DNA from: Pseudomonas sp. NC02
GTDB taxonomy: Bacteria > Pseudomonadota > Gammaproteobacteria > Pseudomonadales > Pseudomonadaceae
Length of the DNA: 64,000 nt
Assembly: GCF_002874965.1 (NCBI RefSeq)
Contig: NZ_CP025624.1
Span: 4,092,001 to 4,156,000 of the forward strand
Reading direction: 5' to 3'
The notes under the pieces are model-generated. The model was not told the DNA's origin. It worked only from the letters and a program-made list of their open reading frames with translations, and did no database searches. Position 1 is the first letter of the stretch. Each line of letters begins with the position of its first letter. A program made the position numbers and the translations under genes. Below, in pieces: positions 55,271 through 64,000 of the stretch.

Positions 55271-55304
55271 GCTCAAGGTTTCTCGGTGCTGTAAGGCCTT
55301 GAGC
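55271..55304. repeat. Inverted repeat after the cytochrome-type gene
   Basis: GCTCAAGG (55271-55278) pairs with CCTTGAGC (55297-55304) around an 18-base loop and is followed by ATTTGG. It may mark the end of the tyrosinase operon transcript. The rest of 55251-55542 shows no gene. Confidence 0.5.
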
Positions 55305-55542
55305 ATTTGGTCCTTGCGCTAGCCCCTGCTGGTTAAAAGAGGCGCCCCTTATCAAGTAACGCCCGAAATGTCCGACAGCCCCCGCATCTACCCGGTAAGA
55401 CCGCTCTCGAGGGATATCCTGTGGCCACCCGCCGGCCACTCATGACTTTTGGTAAAGAGTCCTTTTCGGATTCAGCGGTTTTTCCGAAGGAACGAGAGGC
55501 CGATACTCGACTCCATTGTTCACACCACTTCAGGAGTCACTC

Positions 55543-56346
55543 ATGTCCATTCCCGCATTCGGCCTCGGCACGTTCCGCCTGCAAGGCCAGGTCGTCATCG
55601 ACTCCGTCAGCACCGGCCTGGAGCTGGGCTATCGCGTCATCGACACCGCACAAATCTACGAAAACGAAGCCGACGTCGGCCAGGCCATCGCCGACAGCGG
55701 CATCCCACGGGACGAGCTGTTCATCACCAGCAAGATCTGGATCGCCAACTTCGCCGAAGGCCAGCTGATTCCTAGCCTCAAGGAAAGCCTGCGCAAACTC
55801 CAGACCGACTACCTGGACCTGACCCTGATCCACTGGCCATCGCCGGAAGACCAGGTACCGGTCGCCGAGTTCATGGGCCAGTTGCTGGAAGCCAAGCGCC
55901 AGGGCCTGACCCGTCAGATCGGTATTTCCAACTTCACCGTCGACCTGATGAAGCAGGCAATTGCCGCCGTCGGTGCCGAGCACATCGCGACCAACCAGGT
56001 GGAACTGCACCCGTACCTGCAAAACCGCACCGTGGCGGAGTTTGCCAAGGCCCATGGCATCCAGATCACTTCCTACATGACCCTGGCCTACGGCGAAGTG
56101 CTGAAGGACCCAGTGATCCAGCAGATCGCCGAACGTCATCAGGCAACCCCGGCGCAAGTGACCCTGGCGTGGGCCATGCAACTGGGCTACGCGGTGATCC
56201 CGTCCTCGACCAAGCGCGCCAACCTGGCCAGCAACCTCAAGGCTCTGGACCTGACCCTGAGTGACGCTGACATGGCGCATATCGCCGCCCTGGAGCGTGG
56301 CCATCGGCTGACCAGCCCCAAAGGCATCGCGCCGAACTGGGACTAA
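55543..56346 (+). CDS. dkgB: Aldo/keto reductase (2,5-diketo-gluconate reductase B-like)
   Basis: This 267-residue TIM-barrel NADPH oxidoreductase has Asp and Tyr in [12 protein letters not shown], Lys in TSKIW and His in LTLIHWP, the AKR catalytic tetrad, and the C-terminal NADP motif [13 protein letters not shown]. Length and motifs match DkgB. It reduces small aldehydes such as methylglyoxal or diketogluconate. The ATG follows AGGAG at 55532-55536. It overlaps the convergent receiver gene by 4 bases. Confidence 0.9.
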   Translation: MSIPAFGLGTFRLQGQVVIDSVSTGLELGYRVIDTAQIYENEADVGQAIADSGIPRDELFITSKIWIANFAEGQLIPSLKESLRKLQTDYLDLTLIHWPSPEDQVPVAEFMGQLLEAKRQGLTRQIGISNFTVDLMKQAIAAVGAEHIATNQVELHPYLQNRTVAEFAKAHGIQITSYMTLAYGEVLKDPVIQQIAERHQATPAQVTLAWAMQLGYAVIPSSTKRANLASNLKALDLTLSDADMAHIAALERGHRLTSPKGIAPNWD

Positions 56347-56774
56347 GCCGCAGGGCTGCCGGACAACTCCCGCAGCCACGGCAACACCCGCAACCCGTCG
56401 GTGGCTGACGGCGGGTCGATGATGTCCATGAAGTGTTCAAGGTTGATGCTGTCCGGCGTACCCGGCAGGCGCACCAGCAGGGTTGGTGCGGCGGCCGGCG
56501 TGCCCAGTTCGCGGATATCGTAGACCAGCACATGGCGAATCTGCGGGTGCTGTTCCTGGAAGGCCAGCACCCCGCCGTCGCTGTCTGCCAGCCCGGCGTT
56601 GATGATCAGCACATCGAACGGCCTGGCCGGAATCGCCGTGAGGATCCGCACTTCTTCGAAGGTCTGCACCGGAACGATGCGGTAATAGCCCAATTGGTTG
56701 AGCATTTTTTCGATGTACAGTCGTTGCAGATGCTGTTCATCGGCGATCAGGAGGGTCAGTGCTTTGTTTGGCAT
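56343..56774 (-). CDS. Degenerate (pseudo-)receiver domain protein
   Basis: This 143-residue protein has the CheY-like pattern: LLIADEQH at strand 1 and [12 protein letters not shown] at strand 3. The residue aligned with the phosphoacceptor aspartate is Asn59, and the conserved Lys region reads LLVRLPG, so classical phosphorylation is unlikely. The acidic pair Asp12/Glu13 remains. It lies 135 bases downstream of a BvgS-type kinase gene and may be a phosphorylation-independent partner of that pathway. Confidence 0.75.
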   Translation of the reverse strand: MPNKALTLLIADEQHLQRLYIEKMLNQLGYYRIVPVQTFEEVRILTAIPARPFDVLIINAGLADSDGGVLAFQEQHPQIRHVLVYDIRELGTPAAAPTLLVRLPGTPDSINLEHFMDIIDPPSATDGLRVLPWLRELSGSPAA

Positions 56775-56909
56775 GGCGAACACCTGAGCAAGAAGCGCTC
56801 GTGAAGGACTGGACGCACTATTTTCCAGACATATTCCGAAGACTAAATAAGGCTTGTTCCACCTTCACGTAGGAGTTGTCCCAAACAGCTCAATACCCCT
56901 CCGCACCGG

Positions 56910-59900
56910 TCAAGTCTGATTGCAATACCCCGACAGCGCGTGGTGCAGGTGCGAGAGCGCTTCATCCATGCCATCGACGGCACTGGCCAATTCGTCGCGG
57001 GCCTGACGTTCACAAACGCTTTCCAATACCTCGCAGCAAACCATCAGTGCATGGGCCTTGACCATCTTTGCCCCGCCCTTGGTGCGATGGGCCAGGTCAT
57101 GCAGGCCGGCAAAGTCTGCCTTGCGTTGCAGGTTCACCAGCTGCCCATGGTCTGCCTCGAGGCTGTCGAGCAAGGGCGCCAGCAGCTCCTTCACCGCGTC
57201 GATATCCCCGCCGGTCAGTTTCTCAAGGTGGCTCAAGTCAAAGCCTGCCGCCAGCTCATCCGTGGTGCCGGGCGCCACCGAAGGTGTGGCCGTGCGCCGC
57301 GCCAGGGCCGCATGCAAATCCTCAAGCCCGGTGGGTTTGAACAGGCAGCCATCCATGCCCGCCTGCCGGCAGCGCTCGGCTTCCTCGGGCTGGGCGTTGG
57401 CGGTAAACCCCAGCAACAGGCACGGCGCCAGGCCACGCTCGCCCTCAAGGGTGCGGATATCCCGCGCCAACTCATAACCGTCCTTGAACGGCATATTGCA
57501 GTCGGTAATCACCCCGTCAAAATGCCCGGACAGCCACAACTCAAGCCCCTCGACACCATCTTCGGCGGTGGTGATCCGGTGTCCCAGGAAGCTCAGTTGC
57601 CGGGCCAGCAGCAGCCGGTTGGCCGGGTAGTCATCCACCACCAGAATGTTCAGCGCGTGGGCCGGCGGAGTTTCCACGGCAACCGGTACGGGCGGCATCA
57701 GCGTGCTGTCGGCGACTGCCAGCTCCAGGGTGACATCCACCCGAGTGCCCTGCCCCAGCAGGCTGCTCAATTGCAATTGCCCCCCCATCATCTCGCACAG
57801 GTTGCGGCTGATGACCAGGCCCAGGCCCGAACCGCTGCGCGCCGATTGCGCAGTGTTGCTGCCCTGGATAAACGGGTTGAACAGGCGCTTCTGGTCTTCG
57901 ACACTGATGCCGATGCCGGTGTCTTCCACCCACAGCCTGAGGTTCAAGTAGCCGCTGGCAATCGCCGACGAGCCGGACGCGCCAAGCCGCACCCGGCCGT
58001 GAGGGGTGAACTTGATCGCGTTGCTCAAAAGGTTCGACACCACTTGCTTGAAGCGCATCGGGTCCACCAGCACGTACCGATCAATCAGCGGGTCGAGCTC
58101 CACCTGCAGTACCAGGCCCCTGGCCCGCGCCAGCCCCTCGAAAACCCGCGCCACCGACGCCAGCAACTCGTGCAGGTTGGAAGGCTCGAGGGTCAGGGAC
58201 AGGTGGCCCGATTCTATACGCGCGATATCGAGGATATCGCCGATCAATTCCAGCATGCCCCGTGACGCATCGGCGGCCACCTCCAGCGCATCGCGGTCGG
58301 CCCGGTTTTGCTCGGCGGCTTTCAGGGCCAGTTCGATCATGCCGATCACGGCGTTCATGGGCGTGCGGATTTCATGGCTCATGGTCGCGAGAAACGTGGT
58401 CTTGGCGCGGTTGGCCGCGTCGGCATCCTCCTTGGCCTCCTGCAACTGGCCGAGCAGTTGCTGCCTTTCGCTGACATCAACCCAGCCGGCGATCATGCCC
58501 ACCACCTGCTCATTACCGTCGCGGTACGGCAGCATCCAGTGGTAGATGGTCAGGACCGCACCGCCCGGCACCTTGAGCACGCGGTCCTGGATCTGTGGCT
58601 CGCCCCGCTCCATCAAGCGCAGGTAATCCTGATGAAAAGACTCGGCCTGGGGGCGATTGCCGGTGTCGGTCTCGACCACGGTTTTACCGGTCACGTCCTC
58701 CAGCTTGAAACCGAACACATCAAGGTAAGCGCTATTGCATGCCATCAGCCGGCCCAGGCGATCACGCACATAAATCGGATGGGGCGTGCCGTCGATCAGC
58801 ACGCCCATAAAGCGCATCTGATCACTCAGCGCCCGTTCGGCCTCGACGCGCTTGCGTATCAGCTGACGCAGATAAATCGCCCAGCCGAGGGTGATCAGCA
58901 ATAGCAGCGCCGCCAGGCTGAAACCTTGAATAATCGCATTGCGGTGCCGCGCCCAGTAGCTGTCTTCAACCAATACCTCGCTACGCCAGTGGCCAGCCAA
59001 TTCGTCCATTTCCTGGGGCGTAATACTCAGCAGCGCCTTGTCGAGGATCGAATACAACTCCAGTTGGCTGCGGTTGACGCCAAAGGCTATACGGGCCGGC
59101 TCGGACCCGACCGTGCTGGTGATCCGCAACCGGTCACGGTACTCGCGGGCAATCATGTAGCGGGCGCTGATCAAGGTATTGACGGCGGCATCGGCACCGC
59201 CATCGGCCACCAGCTCCATGCCGTGCTCGGGGTTCTCGACGTCCACGAACTTGATGCTCGGATAGTCCTGGGCGATGCCCTCCCGCAGGCTATTGCTGCC
59301 AATCAGCGCCAGGCGCTTGCCGGCCATGTCTTCCAGGGTAAGGGGGCTGCCGGCATCAATGCGACTGACCAACACAAACGGATTGGTCAGGTAAGGCCGG
59401 GTAATGCGTACCTTGTCCGTGCGCTCGACGCTGGGGGTGACCACCGCGATCATGTCTGCACCACCGGTGTTGACCCTGTCGATTTGCCGGAGCATCGAGG
59501 TGCCGGGAATGAAGTCAAACTTCAATCCCGTGCGCAAGCTGATGCGGGCCAGCACCTCGGCGCTCAACCCTTCGAACGCGCCCTGCTTGTCGATAAATGA
59601 AACCGGCAGAAACTTGTCGAGTACAGCGACCTTGATCCTCGGGTTCTTGTCCAGCCAACGCTGTTCACTGGCACTCAAGCGCAGCCGGTCCGCCCCCAGG
59701 AACCCCAGGTTGCCGGCACTCCAGCGCCGAAGGATTTCCATCTGCTCGCTGACCGGGATCACCGCCAGTGCCGCATTGATGATCGACAGCAAGCGCGCGT
59801 TGTCCCGGGAAAATGCAAACGCGAAGGGATTGACCTCAAGTGACGAGAAATCGGCCATGCGGACGTTGTTCAGGTGGTTCCTGTTGATCAGGTAGTTGGT

Positions 59901-60545
59901 GCTGATTGCATCGCCGAGGTAAACATCTGCATGGCCGAACGCAACCGCTCCGATGGCCTCGAAGGTTGAAGGGAACAGCTGGATCCGGGCATTGGGGTAA
60001 AACGCCTGCACCGCGTCAGGCTGCATGTAGTGATAAAACATCGCCACACGTTTATCGGCCAGGTCGCTGCTCAGGCCCTGGCTGTCACCCGTGCGGGTGA
60101 CCAGGGTCGGTTGATCCATGGCATAGGAGCGCGAGAGTACCAGCTGCGGGTCTGCTGCCTCGTAGCCGTTGGCAGATCCCACAAAATCCACCTCGCCACG
60201 CTTGAGCGCGGTGATGACTTCATCGCGATTGTCGTAGCGGCGCACTTCTATCGTGATGTTCAGCGCATCGGCGATCAGCGACGCGTAATCCGCCGTAATC
60301 CCCTCGAGTTCATCGCTGGTGCTCAACTCGAATGGTGCGTAGTCGGGCCCAGAGATCCCCATCAACAACCGGCGCCGTTCGCGCAGCCAGCTCCACTGCG
60401 TTTCATGCAGCCGTACGGCGGGCGTTTCAATGACGGAATGCCCCAACAGATACAGGGTGCGCGGCTCGCCAAGCGCCAGGCCTTGTGTGCAGAGCGCGCC
60501 CAGCAGCACACTTGCGCTGAGCCACAAGACCCGAAAGTTGATCAT
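56910..60545 (-). CDS. BvgS/EvgS/RocS1-type unorthodox sensor kinase
   Basis: This 1211-residue protein has a signal peptide (1-26), two tandem periplasmic Venus-flytrap SBP_bac_3 domains (about 55-285 and 305-530), a transmembrane helix near 550 and a PAS domain (about 585-690). It then has HisKA with His724 (MSHEIRTPM), HATPase (FTPHGRVRLG, GSGLGLVISRNL), a receiver with Asp1015 (ITDCNMPFKDG) and a C-terminal HPt with His1153 (LAHRTKGGAKM). A four-step phosphorelay would end on the LuxR-type regulator encoded 1 base upstream. The ligand is unknown; small nutrients or nicotinate-like compounds act on relatives. Confidence 0.93.
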   Translation of the reverse strand: MINFRVLWLSASVLLGALCTQGLALGEPRTLYLLGHSVIETPAVRLHETQWSWLRERRRLLMGISGPDYAPFELSTSDELEGITADYASLIADALNITIEVRRYDNRDEVITALKRGEVDFVGSANGYEAADPQLVLSRSYAMDQPTLVTRTGDSQGLSSDLADKRVAMFYHYMQPDAVQAFYPNARIQLFPSTFEAIGAVAFGHADVYLGDAISTNYLINRNHLNNVRMADFSSLEVNPFAFAFSRDNARLLSIINAALAVIPVSEQMEILRRWSAGNLGFLGADRLRLSASEQRWLDKNPRIKVAVLDKFLPVSFIDKQGAFEGLSAEVLARISLRTGLKFDFIPGTSMLRQIDRVNTGGADMIAVVTPSVERTDKVRITRPYLTNPFVLVSRIDAGSPLTLEDMAGKRLALIGSNSLREGIAQDYPSIKFVDVENPEHGMELVADGGADAAVNTLISARYMIAREYRDRLRITSTVGSEPARIAFGVNRSQLELYSILDKALLSITPQEMDELAGHWRSEVLVEDSYWARHRNAIIQGFSLAALLLLITLGWAIYLRQLIRKRVEAERALSDQMRFMGVLIDGTPHPIYVRDRLGRLMACNSAYLDVFGFKLEDVTGKTVVETDTGNRPQAESFHQDYLRLMERGEPQIQDRVLKVPGGAVLTIYHWMLPYRDGNEQVVGMIAGWVDVSERQQLLGQLQEAKEDADAANRAKTTFLATMSHEIRTPMNAVIGMIELALKAAEQNRADRDALEVAADASRGMLELIGDILDIARIESGHLSLTLEPSNLHELLASVARVFEGLARARGLVLQVELDPLIDRYVLVDPMRFKQVVSNLLSNAIKFTPHGRVRLGASGSSAIASGYLNLRLWVEDTGIGISVEDQKRLFNPFIQGSNTAQSARSGSGLGLVISRNLCEMMGGQLQLSSLLGQGTRVDVTLELAVADSTLMPPVPVAVETPPAHALNILVVDDYPANRLLLARQLSFLGHRITTAEDGVEGLELWLSGHFDGVITDCNMPFKDGYELARDIRTLEGERGLAPCLLLGFTANAQPEEAERCRQAGMDGCLFKPTGLEDLHAALARRTATPSVAPGTTDELAAGFDLSHLEKLTGGDIDAVKELLAPLLDSLEADHGQLVNLQRKADFAGLHDLAHRTKGGAKMVKAHALMVCCEVLESVCERQARDELASAVDGMDEALSHLHHALSGYCNQT

Positions 60546-60546
60546 T

Positions 60547-61173
60547 TCAGATCAGATGATTGCGCTGGGCGAACTTGGACAAATGCACCACCGACGACAT
60601 CCGCAGCTTCTCCTTCAGTCGGGTTTTATAAGTGCTGATGGTCTTGTGGCTGAGCAACATGTCCTCGGCAATTTCCTTGTTACCCAACCCCAGCGCCAGC
60701 TTCTGCAGTACGGTCAGCTCGCGGTCGGAAAGCTCTGCCACCAGGTCCTGCTCGGTGGATTGCAAATCGTCGCGGCGCACCGAGCTGGTGGGCAGGCTCG
60801 GAAAGCAGCTGTAGTTGGACATTACGGCCTTGATCGCTTTTTGCAGCTCATCCAGCTCGCCGGTCTTGGCGACAAACCCCATCGCGCCTGCACGCATGCA
60901 GCGGGTGGAAAAAAACACCGCCAGGTAGGACGTCAGCACCAGGATCTTGCACGGCAGGCCCAGCGCCTTGATCCGGCTGATCACCTCCAGGCCACCCAGC
61001 TTCGGCATCGCCAGGTCGAGGATGATCAGTTCGGGGCGTTCCTCCCGGGCAATCTGCATGGCATCGGCGCCGTTGCCGGCCTCGAAGATCGTGTCGAAGC
61101 CTTCCTGCTTCAGCAGATAGCGGACGGTTGCGCGGATAAATGGATGGTCATCCACGATTAAAGCTTTGCTCAT
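60547..61173 (-). CDS. NarL/BvgA-type response regulator
   Basis: This 208-residue protein has a receiver with Asp8/Asp9 and phosphoacceptor Asp53 (LIILDLAMPKLGG), the conserved Lys in FVAKTGE, and a LuxR helix-turn-helix (LSDRELTVLQKLALGLGNKEIA, HKTISTYKTRLKEKL). The ATG at 61173 follows GGGGAG; the upstream extension is not credible. It is the first gene of the pair with the sensor kinase. Its promoter should lie in 61174-61466, where I see no other gene. Confidence 0.93.
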   Translation of the reverse strand: MSKALIVDDHPFIRATVRYLLKQEGFDTIFEAGNGADAMQIAREERPELIILDLAMPKLGGLEVISRIKALGLPCKILVLTSYLAVFFSTRCMRAGAMGFVAKTGELDELQKAIKAVMSNYSCFPSLPTSSVRRDDLQSTEQDLVAELSDRELTVLQKLALGLGNKEIAEDMLLSHKTISTYKTRLKEKLRMSSVVHLSKFAQRNHLI

Positions 61174-61466
61174 AAGGCTCCCCTGGGAGGATTCAGTACC
61201 GTTACACATCACACGGGACCTATCTACCTGTGAGAAATGACAGTTCCGACGAACGGAACTGAACAGTCCTACAAGCAGCAGTCGGGTCCCTCCATTTGAA
61301 CAGCGCATAACCCTAGGTAGGCGGCACCTGCGTGCCTGGCTAGTCGCAAGCGCGCAACCTTACCAATGGAACGGCGTAACAACTGAAGGGATAGTCCCAG
61401 CTGTATGTAGGACTTTTCCTCACCATAAGCATAGTAAAGAGCCGGTCCCGGGGGCGCCAAGGCGGC

Positions 61467-62183
61467 CTAGTCGGTGGTACTCGGACTCCAGAACGCTTGC
61501 ACCACGAGGGCTGAAGTGGAAATACGGGCCACCAGCGCATCCAGTTCGTCACCGTCTACCGAGGTCACGGCCAGCGTCGCCTCGATTTCCACCTCTTCAG
61601 GACCAAAGGGACGTACGTCCACATCACTGGCCGGGTAGTTGCAGCGAGCAAGTTCGGCTTCGAGCAACGCCAATACCGCCTTCTGCTGGGTACGCCGGGC
61701 CACCACATACAGAATGTTGGTCACCTCGGCCGACACCACGTCCAGTGGCTGGCGGTTGATGTTATTGACGATCGGGCGCAGCAGCGTGTTGGCCGCCAGC
61801 ACAAACAGCGTACCGAGCAGCGCTTCGAGGATCAGGTCGGCACCGGCACAGGCACCCACCGCCGCCGACGCCCAGAGCGTGGCCGCAGTATTCAGGCCGC
61901 GCACGTTGCCTTCTTCACGCATGATCACACCGGCACCGAGAAAACCGATGCCCGAGACCACATAGGCCACGACCCGCACCGCCCCTTCGGCGCCGCCCAG
62001 GCGGTTGGCCATGTCGACGAAAATCGCCGCTCCCACCGCCACCAGCACGTTGGTGCGCAGCCCCGCCGTGCGCTGGCGGTACTGACGCTCAAACCCGATC
62101 AGGCCACCGAGAATGAAGGCCGCGGTGAGGCTGACCAGCGTGTCGATCAGCGAGTTGAGGTTGATGTTGTTGATTGCTTGCAT
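61467..62183 (-). CDS. mgtC: MgtC/SapB-family membrane protein
   Basis: This 238-residue protein has about five N-terminal hydrophobic segments with MgtC signatures (LGGLIGFERQYRQRTAGLRTN, GIGFLGAGVIMREEGNVRGLNTAA) and a soluble ACT-like C-terminal domain. MgtC-type proteins inhibit the F-type ATP synthase and help cells adapt to low magnesium. Length is normal for the long form. The gene is single and its 5' region is unusually long; see the entry for 62184-62658. Confidence 0.92.
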   Translation of the reverse strand: MQAINNINLNSLIDTLVSLTAAFILGGLIGFERQYRQRTAGLRTNVLVAVGAAIFVDMANRLGGAEGAVRVVAYVVSGIGFLGAGVIMREEGNVRGLNTAATLWASAAVGACAGADLILEALLGTLFVLAANTLLRPIVNNINRQPLDVVSAEVTNILYVVARRTQQKAVLALLEAELARCNYPASDVDVRPFGPEEVEIEATLAVTSVDGDELDALVARISTSALVVQAFWSPSTTD

Positions 62184-62658
62184 AGGCGTCTTCCCTATTC
62201 ATTACCAGCCAAACTTACGCGAGGAAACCTTCGGCCAGGTACGACCATCCTGGGCCGTGATTGAGTCACGGGCACGACAGGACAGGCCCGCCCGTCGCAA
62301 ACGACAGGCGCGTCCGCAGTACCGCGATGCAAGGCATCACGTACTGTTAAGCGTCGATGAGAGGGGAATTCGGAATCGGGCCAGGACTGGCCGCCATCGA
62401 AATGCCGCTTCTCGCTTCTGGGCGAGACAACGGCATCGGAAAAATGCGCGTTATCTTGCCAAGTATGTGCCGGTTATCGAGACCGGCCGACGACTGTCAC
62501 TCGAACAAGTACCCACTGAGGGTCTCCGCTATTGATGAAAACGCGCGAAGCTTACGCTCCGAATTAATGAGAGTAAACCGTAGGAAAATTTACCCGATGG
62601 GTTTGGGCAGGTTCTTCAGGGAGGGTTCAGGTACGCACCACTGCGCAGCTCTCCCCTC
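62184..62658. other. Long region upstream of mgtC with a hairpin
   Basis: No gene is evident. CCGTGA (62255-62260) and TCACGG (62266-62271) form a stem with a 5-base loop about 70 bases before the mgtC start, and CAGTAC/GTACTG near 62318-62347 forms another. Leader RNAs control mgtC in enterobacteria, so a regulatory leader is possible. I do not recognise a known riboswitch class here. Confidence 0.35.
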
Positions 62659-62772
62659 CGTAGCAGCTGTCGAGCCCAAGCGAGGCTGCGTCGGCCACAC
62701 TGCGATCATCAAGCCAGACACTCCAACCAGTCGCGCCGAACGCAGCCTCTCCCAGGCTCGACAGCTGCTACG
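62659..62772. repeat. Palindromic repeat (CGTAGCAGCTGTCGAG family)
   Basis: CGTAGCAGCTGTCGAGCC and its reverse complement GGCTCGACAGCTGCTACG flank an inner imperfect palindrome (GCGAGGCTGCGT...ACGCAGCCTC). A related single unit occurs in element A near 38472. The stop codon of the GNAT gene (62768-62770) lies within the right arm. Confidence 0.9.
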
Positions 62773-63370
62773 CAGAAGACGGTCGATCACGCTCCACCAG
62801 CGCCAAATACTCATTGATCGCCCCACCCGCCAACGCCTTCACCTGAATGGAAACCCGATTCACCTGCCGCCCCATCTCGATGCCATCCCGAGTCCGCACC
62901 TGAACATACCCAAGCCGGGGCCAGAACCGCTCAGCCTTGACGTTCCCCACCACCACCGTCAACCGCAACCAGCGTGCGCCCAGGCTCACTACCCAATCCT
63001 GGAAATCGGCATGCAACTGCCGCGCAAAACCGCTGCCATGCAACGGCGTGGCCACCAACAGCAACCCGATATGCCAAACCCCGACCGCCAACAGATCTGA
63101 CGCCACATTCACCACCGCAACCAACTGCCCTTCGGCATTGCGGTAGCCAATCCAATACATCCGCGTGTAGCTCCAGGTACCAGGCAGTTGAAGAGTCAAC
63201 TCATCTCGCGCCTCCGTGGGTGAGGCTGGCTCACCGTTGACCGCGAGAAAATATTCCGGGGCTGCTTCGAAAAAGCGCTGCAACTCGGCTTCATCCTCAA
63301 GGGTCAGCTCAACCACCCGAATGCCCGCTATCGAACTGCGCGGCAACTCCCCTGCTTCAACAACATCCAT
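62768..63370 (-). CDS. GNAT-family N-acetyltransferase
   Basis: This 200-residue protein has the GNAT core: VNVASDLLAVGVWHIGLLLVA (strands 4-5), the acyl-CoA loop in HGSGFARQLHADFQDWV, and ARWLRLTVVVGNVKAERFWPRLGYVQ. The ATG at 63370 follows GAGGGG; a GTG at 63376 is an alternative. Its 3' end runs into a palindromic repeat. The acceptor substrate is unknown. Confidence 0.88.
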   Translation of the reverse strand: MDVVEAGELPRSSIAGIRVVELTLEDEAELQRFFEAAPEYFLAVNGEPASPTEARDELTLQLPGTWSYTRMYWIGYRNAEGQLVAVVNVASDLLAVGVWHIGLLLVATPLHGSGFARQLHADFQDWVVSLGARWLRLTVVVGNVKAERFWPRLGYVQVRTRDGIEMGRQVNRVSIQVKALAGGAINEYLALVERDRPSSA

Positions 63371-63382
63371 GTTCACCGCCCC

Positions 63383-63724
63383 TCAATCATCCCGCGTCAG
63401 TACTTCCAGCAACTCAATCTCAAACCGCAAATTACTGTTGGGCGTGATATGCGCCCCCATCGAGCGCTCGCCGTAGGCCAGGTGCGCCGGCACGAACAAC
63501 GTGCGAATGCCGCCAACTTTCATGCCCATCAGCCCCTGGTCCCAGCCCTTGATGACGCGACCGGTGCCGATCACGCACTGAAACGGCTTGCCGCGTTCCC
63601 ATGAGGAGTCGAACACCGTGCCGTCTTCCAGAGTGCCGGTGTATTGCGTGGTGATCAGGGCGCCTTTGACCACGGTTTTGCCGTCGCCGAGGCGGATGTC
63701 GGTGATTTCCAGTTCGGTGCTCAT
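63383..63724 (-). CDS. FKBP-type peptidyl-prolyl cis-trans isomerase
   Basis: This 113-residue single-domain FKBP has VVKGALITTQYTGTLEDGTVFDSS, VIGTGRVIKGWDQGLMGM and ITPNSNLRFEIELLEV, the complete active-site set. It has no signal peptide, so it is cytoplasmic. It lies 12 bases upstream of the GNAT gene and is likely cotranscribed with it. Confidence 0.94.
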   Translation of the reverse strand: MSTELEITDIRLGDGKTVVKGALITTQYTGTLEDGTVFDSSWERGKPFQCVIGTGRVIKGWDQGLMGMKVGGIRTLFVPAHLAYGERSMGAHITPNSNLRFEIELLEVLTRDD

Positions 63725-63958
63725 TTTTTCTCGTTTTGTGTAATGCGCGGATCGCGCCAAATGGGCGTTTTCCCAGAGTCAAACGCATTTGGCAAGCCCA
63801 CATACCTCGTTTTCTCCAATAGCCTGCCAGTTCGAATGCACCAACCTACAAAAAATCACGAAAACGTACGTAAAAAAAATACAAACCACCTATTTATCTT
63901 CTTCGATACAACGAGCAGCCTAACTATCCAGAAACATAGAACATCAAGGATGACTTGT
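63725..63958. other. AT-rich intergenic region before the last gene
   Basis: From about 63835 the base composition falls well below the rest of the window (runs such as AAAAAAAATACAAACC). It separates the minus-strand FKBP gene from a plus-strand start at 63959 and should hold its promoter. No RNA gene is recognised. Confidence 0.5.
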
Positions 63959-64000
63959 ATGACCATAGGATCAGACTTCAACTACCCGGCTGATATTGCT
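63959..64000 (+). CDS. Start of an unidentified gene, cut by window edge
   Basis: An ATG at 63959 preceded by AAGGA opens a frame that reads MTIGSDFNYPADIA and continues past the edge. Only 14 residues are visible, so no family can be named. An ATG at 63950 is in the same frame but would leave no room for the ribosome site. The AT-rich upstream DNA hints at an acquired gene. Confidence 0.5.
   Translation, partial: MTIGSDFNYPADIA

Overview
The window looks like a piece of a Pseudomonas fluorescens-group chromosome. This rests on the high GC content, on many REP/REPIN palindromes of the GTGGGAGCGGGCTTGCTCGCGA-like family and its variants between genes, and on gene orders known from Pseudomonas (the 3-hydroxybutyrate locus and the phdA-pdtB-exbB2-exbD2 locus). 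I see no rRNA, tRNA, CRISPR array, prophage or intact insertion sequence. Species assignment is inference.

Region 1 (1-8150): a ketone-body locus. It holds the end of a sigma-54 activator (HbcR-like), a convincing -24/-12 promoter, a GntP-type permease, 3-hydroxybutyrate dehydrogenase and acetoacetyl-CoA synthetase. Together these would import 3-hydroxybutyrate, oxidise it to acetoacetate and activate it. An orphan PAS hybrid histidine kinase and a parvulin follow. Region 2 (8260-14950): a minus-strand island with a PfkB sugar kinase, a D-serine-dehydratase-like enzyme, an IclR regulator, a RidA imine deaminase and a complete polar amino-acid ABC importer. It suggests uptake and deamination of a D- or hydroxy-amino acid. 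Region 3 (15200-23700): small or miscellaneous genes (thioredoxin-like, PhzF, TerC-CBS, MFS, SBF-like, AraC) and a three-gene set resembling orphan polymorphic-toxin immunity genes (SUKH, TPR, YwqK/MORN). Region 4 (23769-31393): a seven-gene operon pairing a branched-chain-type ABC importer with an ATC-hydrolase-like protein and an N-carbamoyl-amino-acid hydrolase, with a divergent LysR regulator and a perfect palindrome between them.

Region 5 (31400-38140) holds accessory metabolism and regulators: an orphan sulfonate-type binding protein, two further regulators, RidA, VOC, SDR and an APC transporter. Region 6 (38138-49386) is the most structured part. An eight-gene envelope operon headed by phdA and a TpsB transporter (pdtB-like), with ExbB, ExbD, TonB, a porin and a parvulin, plus a LysR gene, is bracketed by two related MITE-like inverted-repeat elements in the same orientation. 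No TpsA exoprotein gene is present where P. aeruginosa has pdtA. The ExbB carries a large periplasmic DUF2341/LamG-like domain, and PhdA joins a Phd/YefM-like segment to a transposase-derived domain.

Region 7 (49391-55250) is an Lrp-type regulator divergent from a three-gene set: a type-3 copper tyrosinase, an unrecognised 578-residue protein, and an exported protein with one CXXCH heme site. This is the best candidate for an undescribed system. Region 8 (55543-64000) has an aldo/keto reductase, a degenerate receiver protein, a BvgS/EvgS-type phosphorelay kinase with its LuxR-type response regulator, MgtC, a GNAT acetyltransferase, an FKBP isomerase and the first codons of a gene that runs off the window after an AT-rich stretch.
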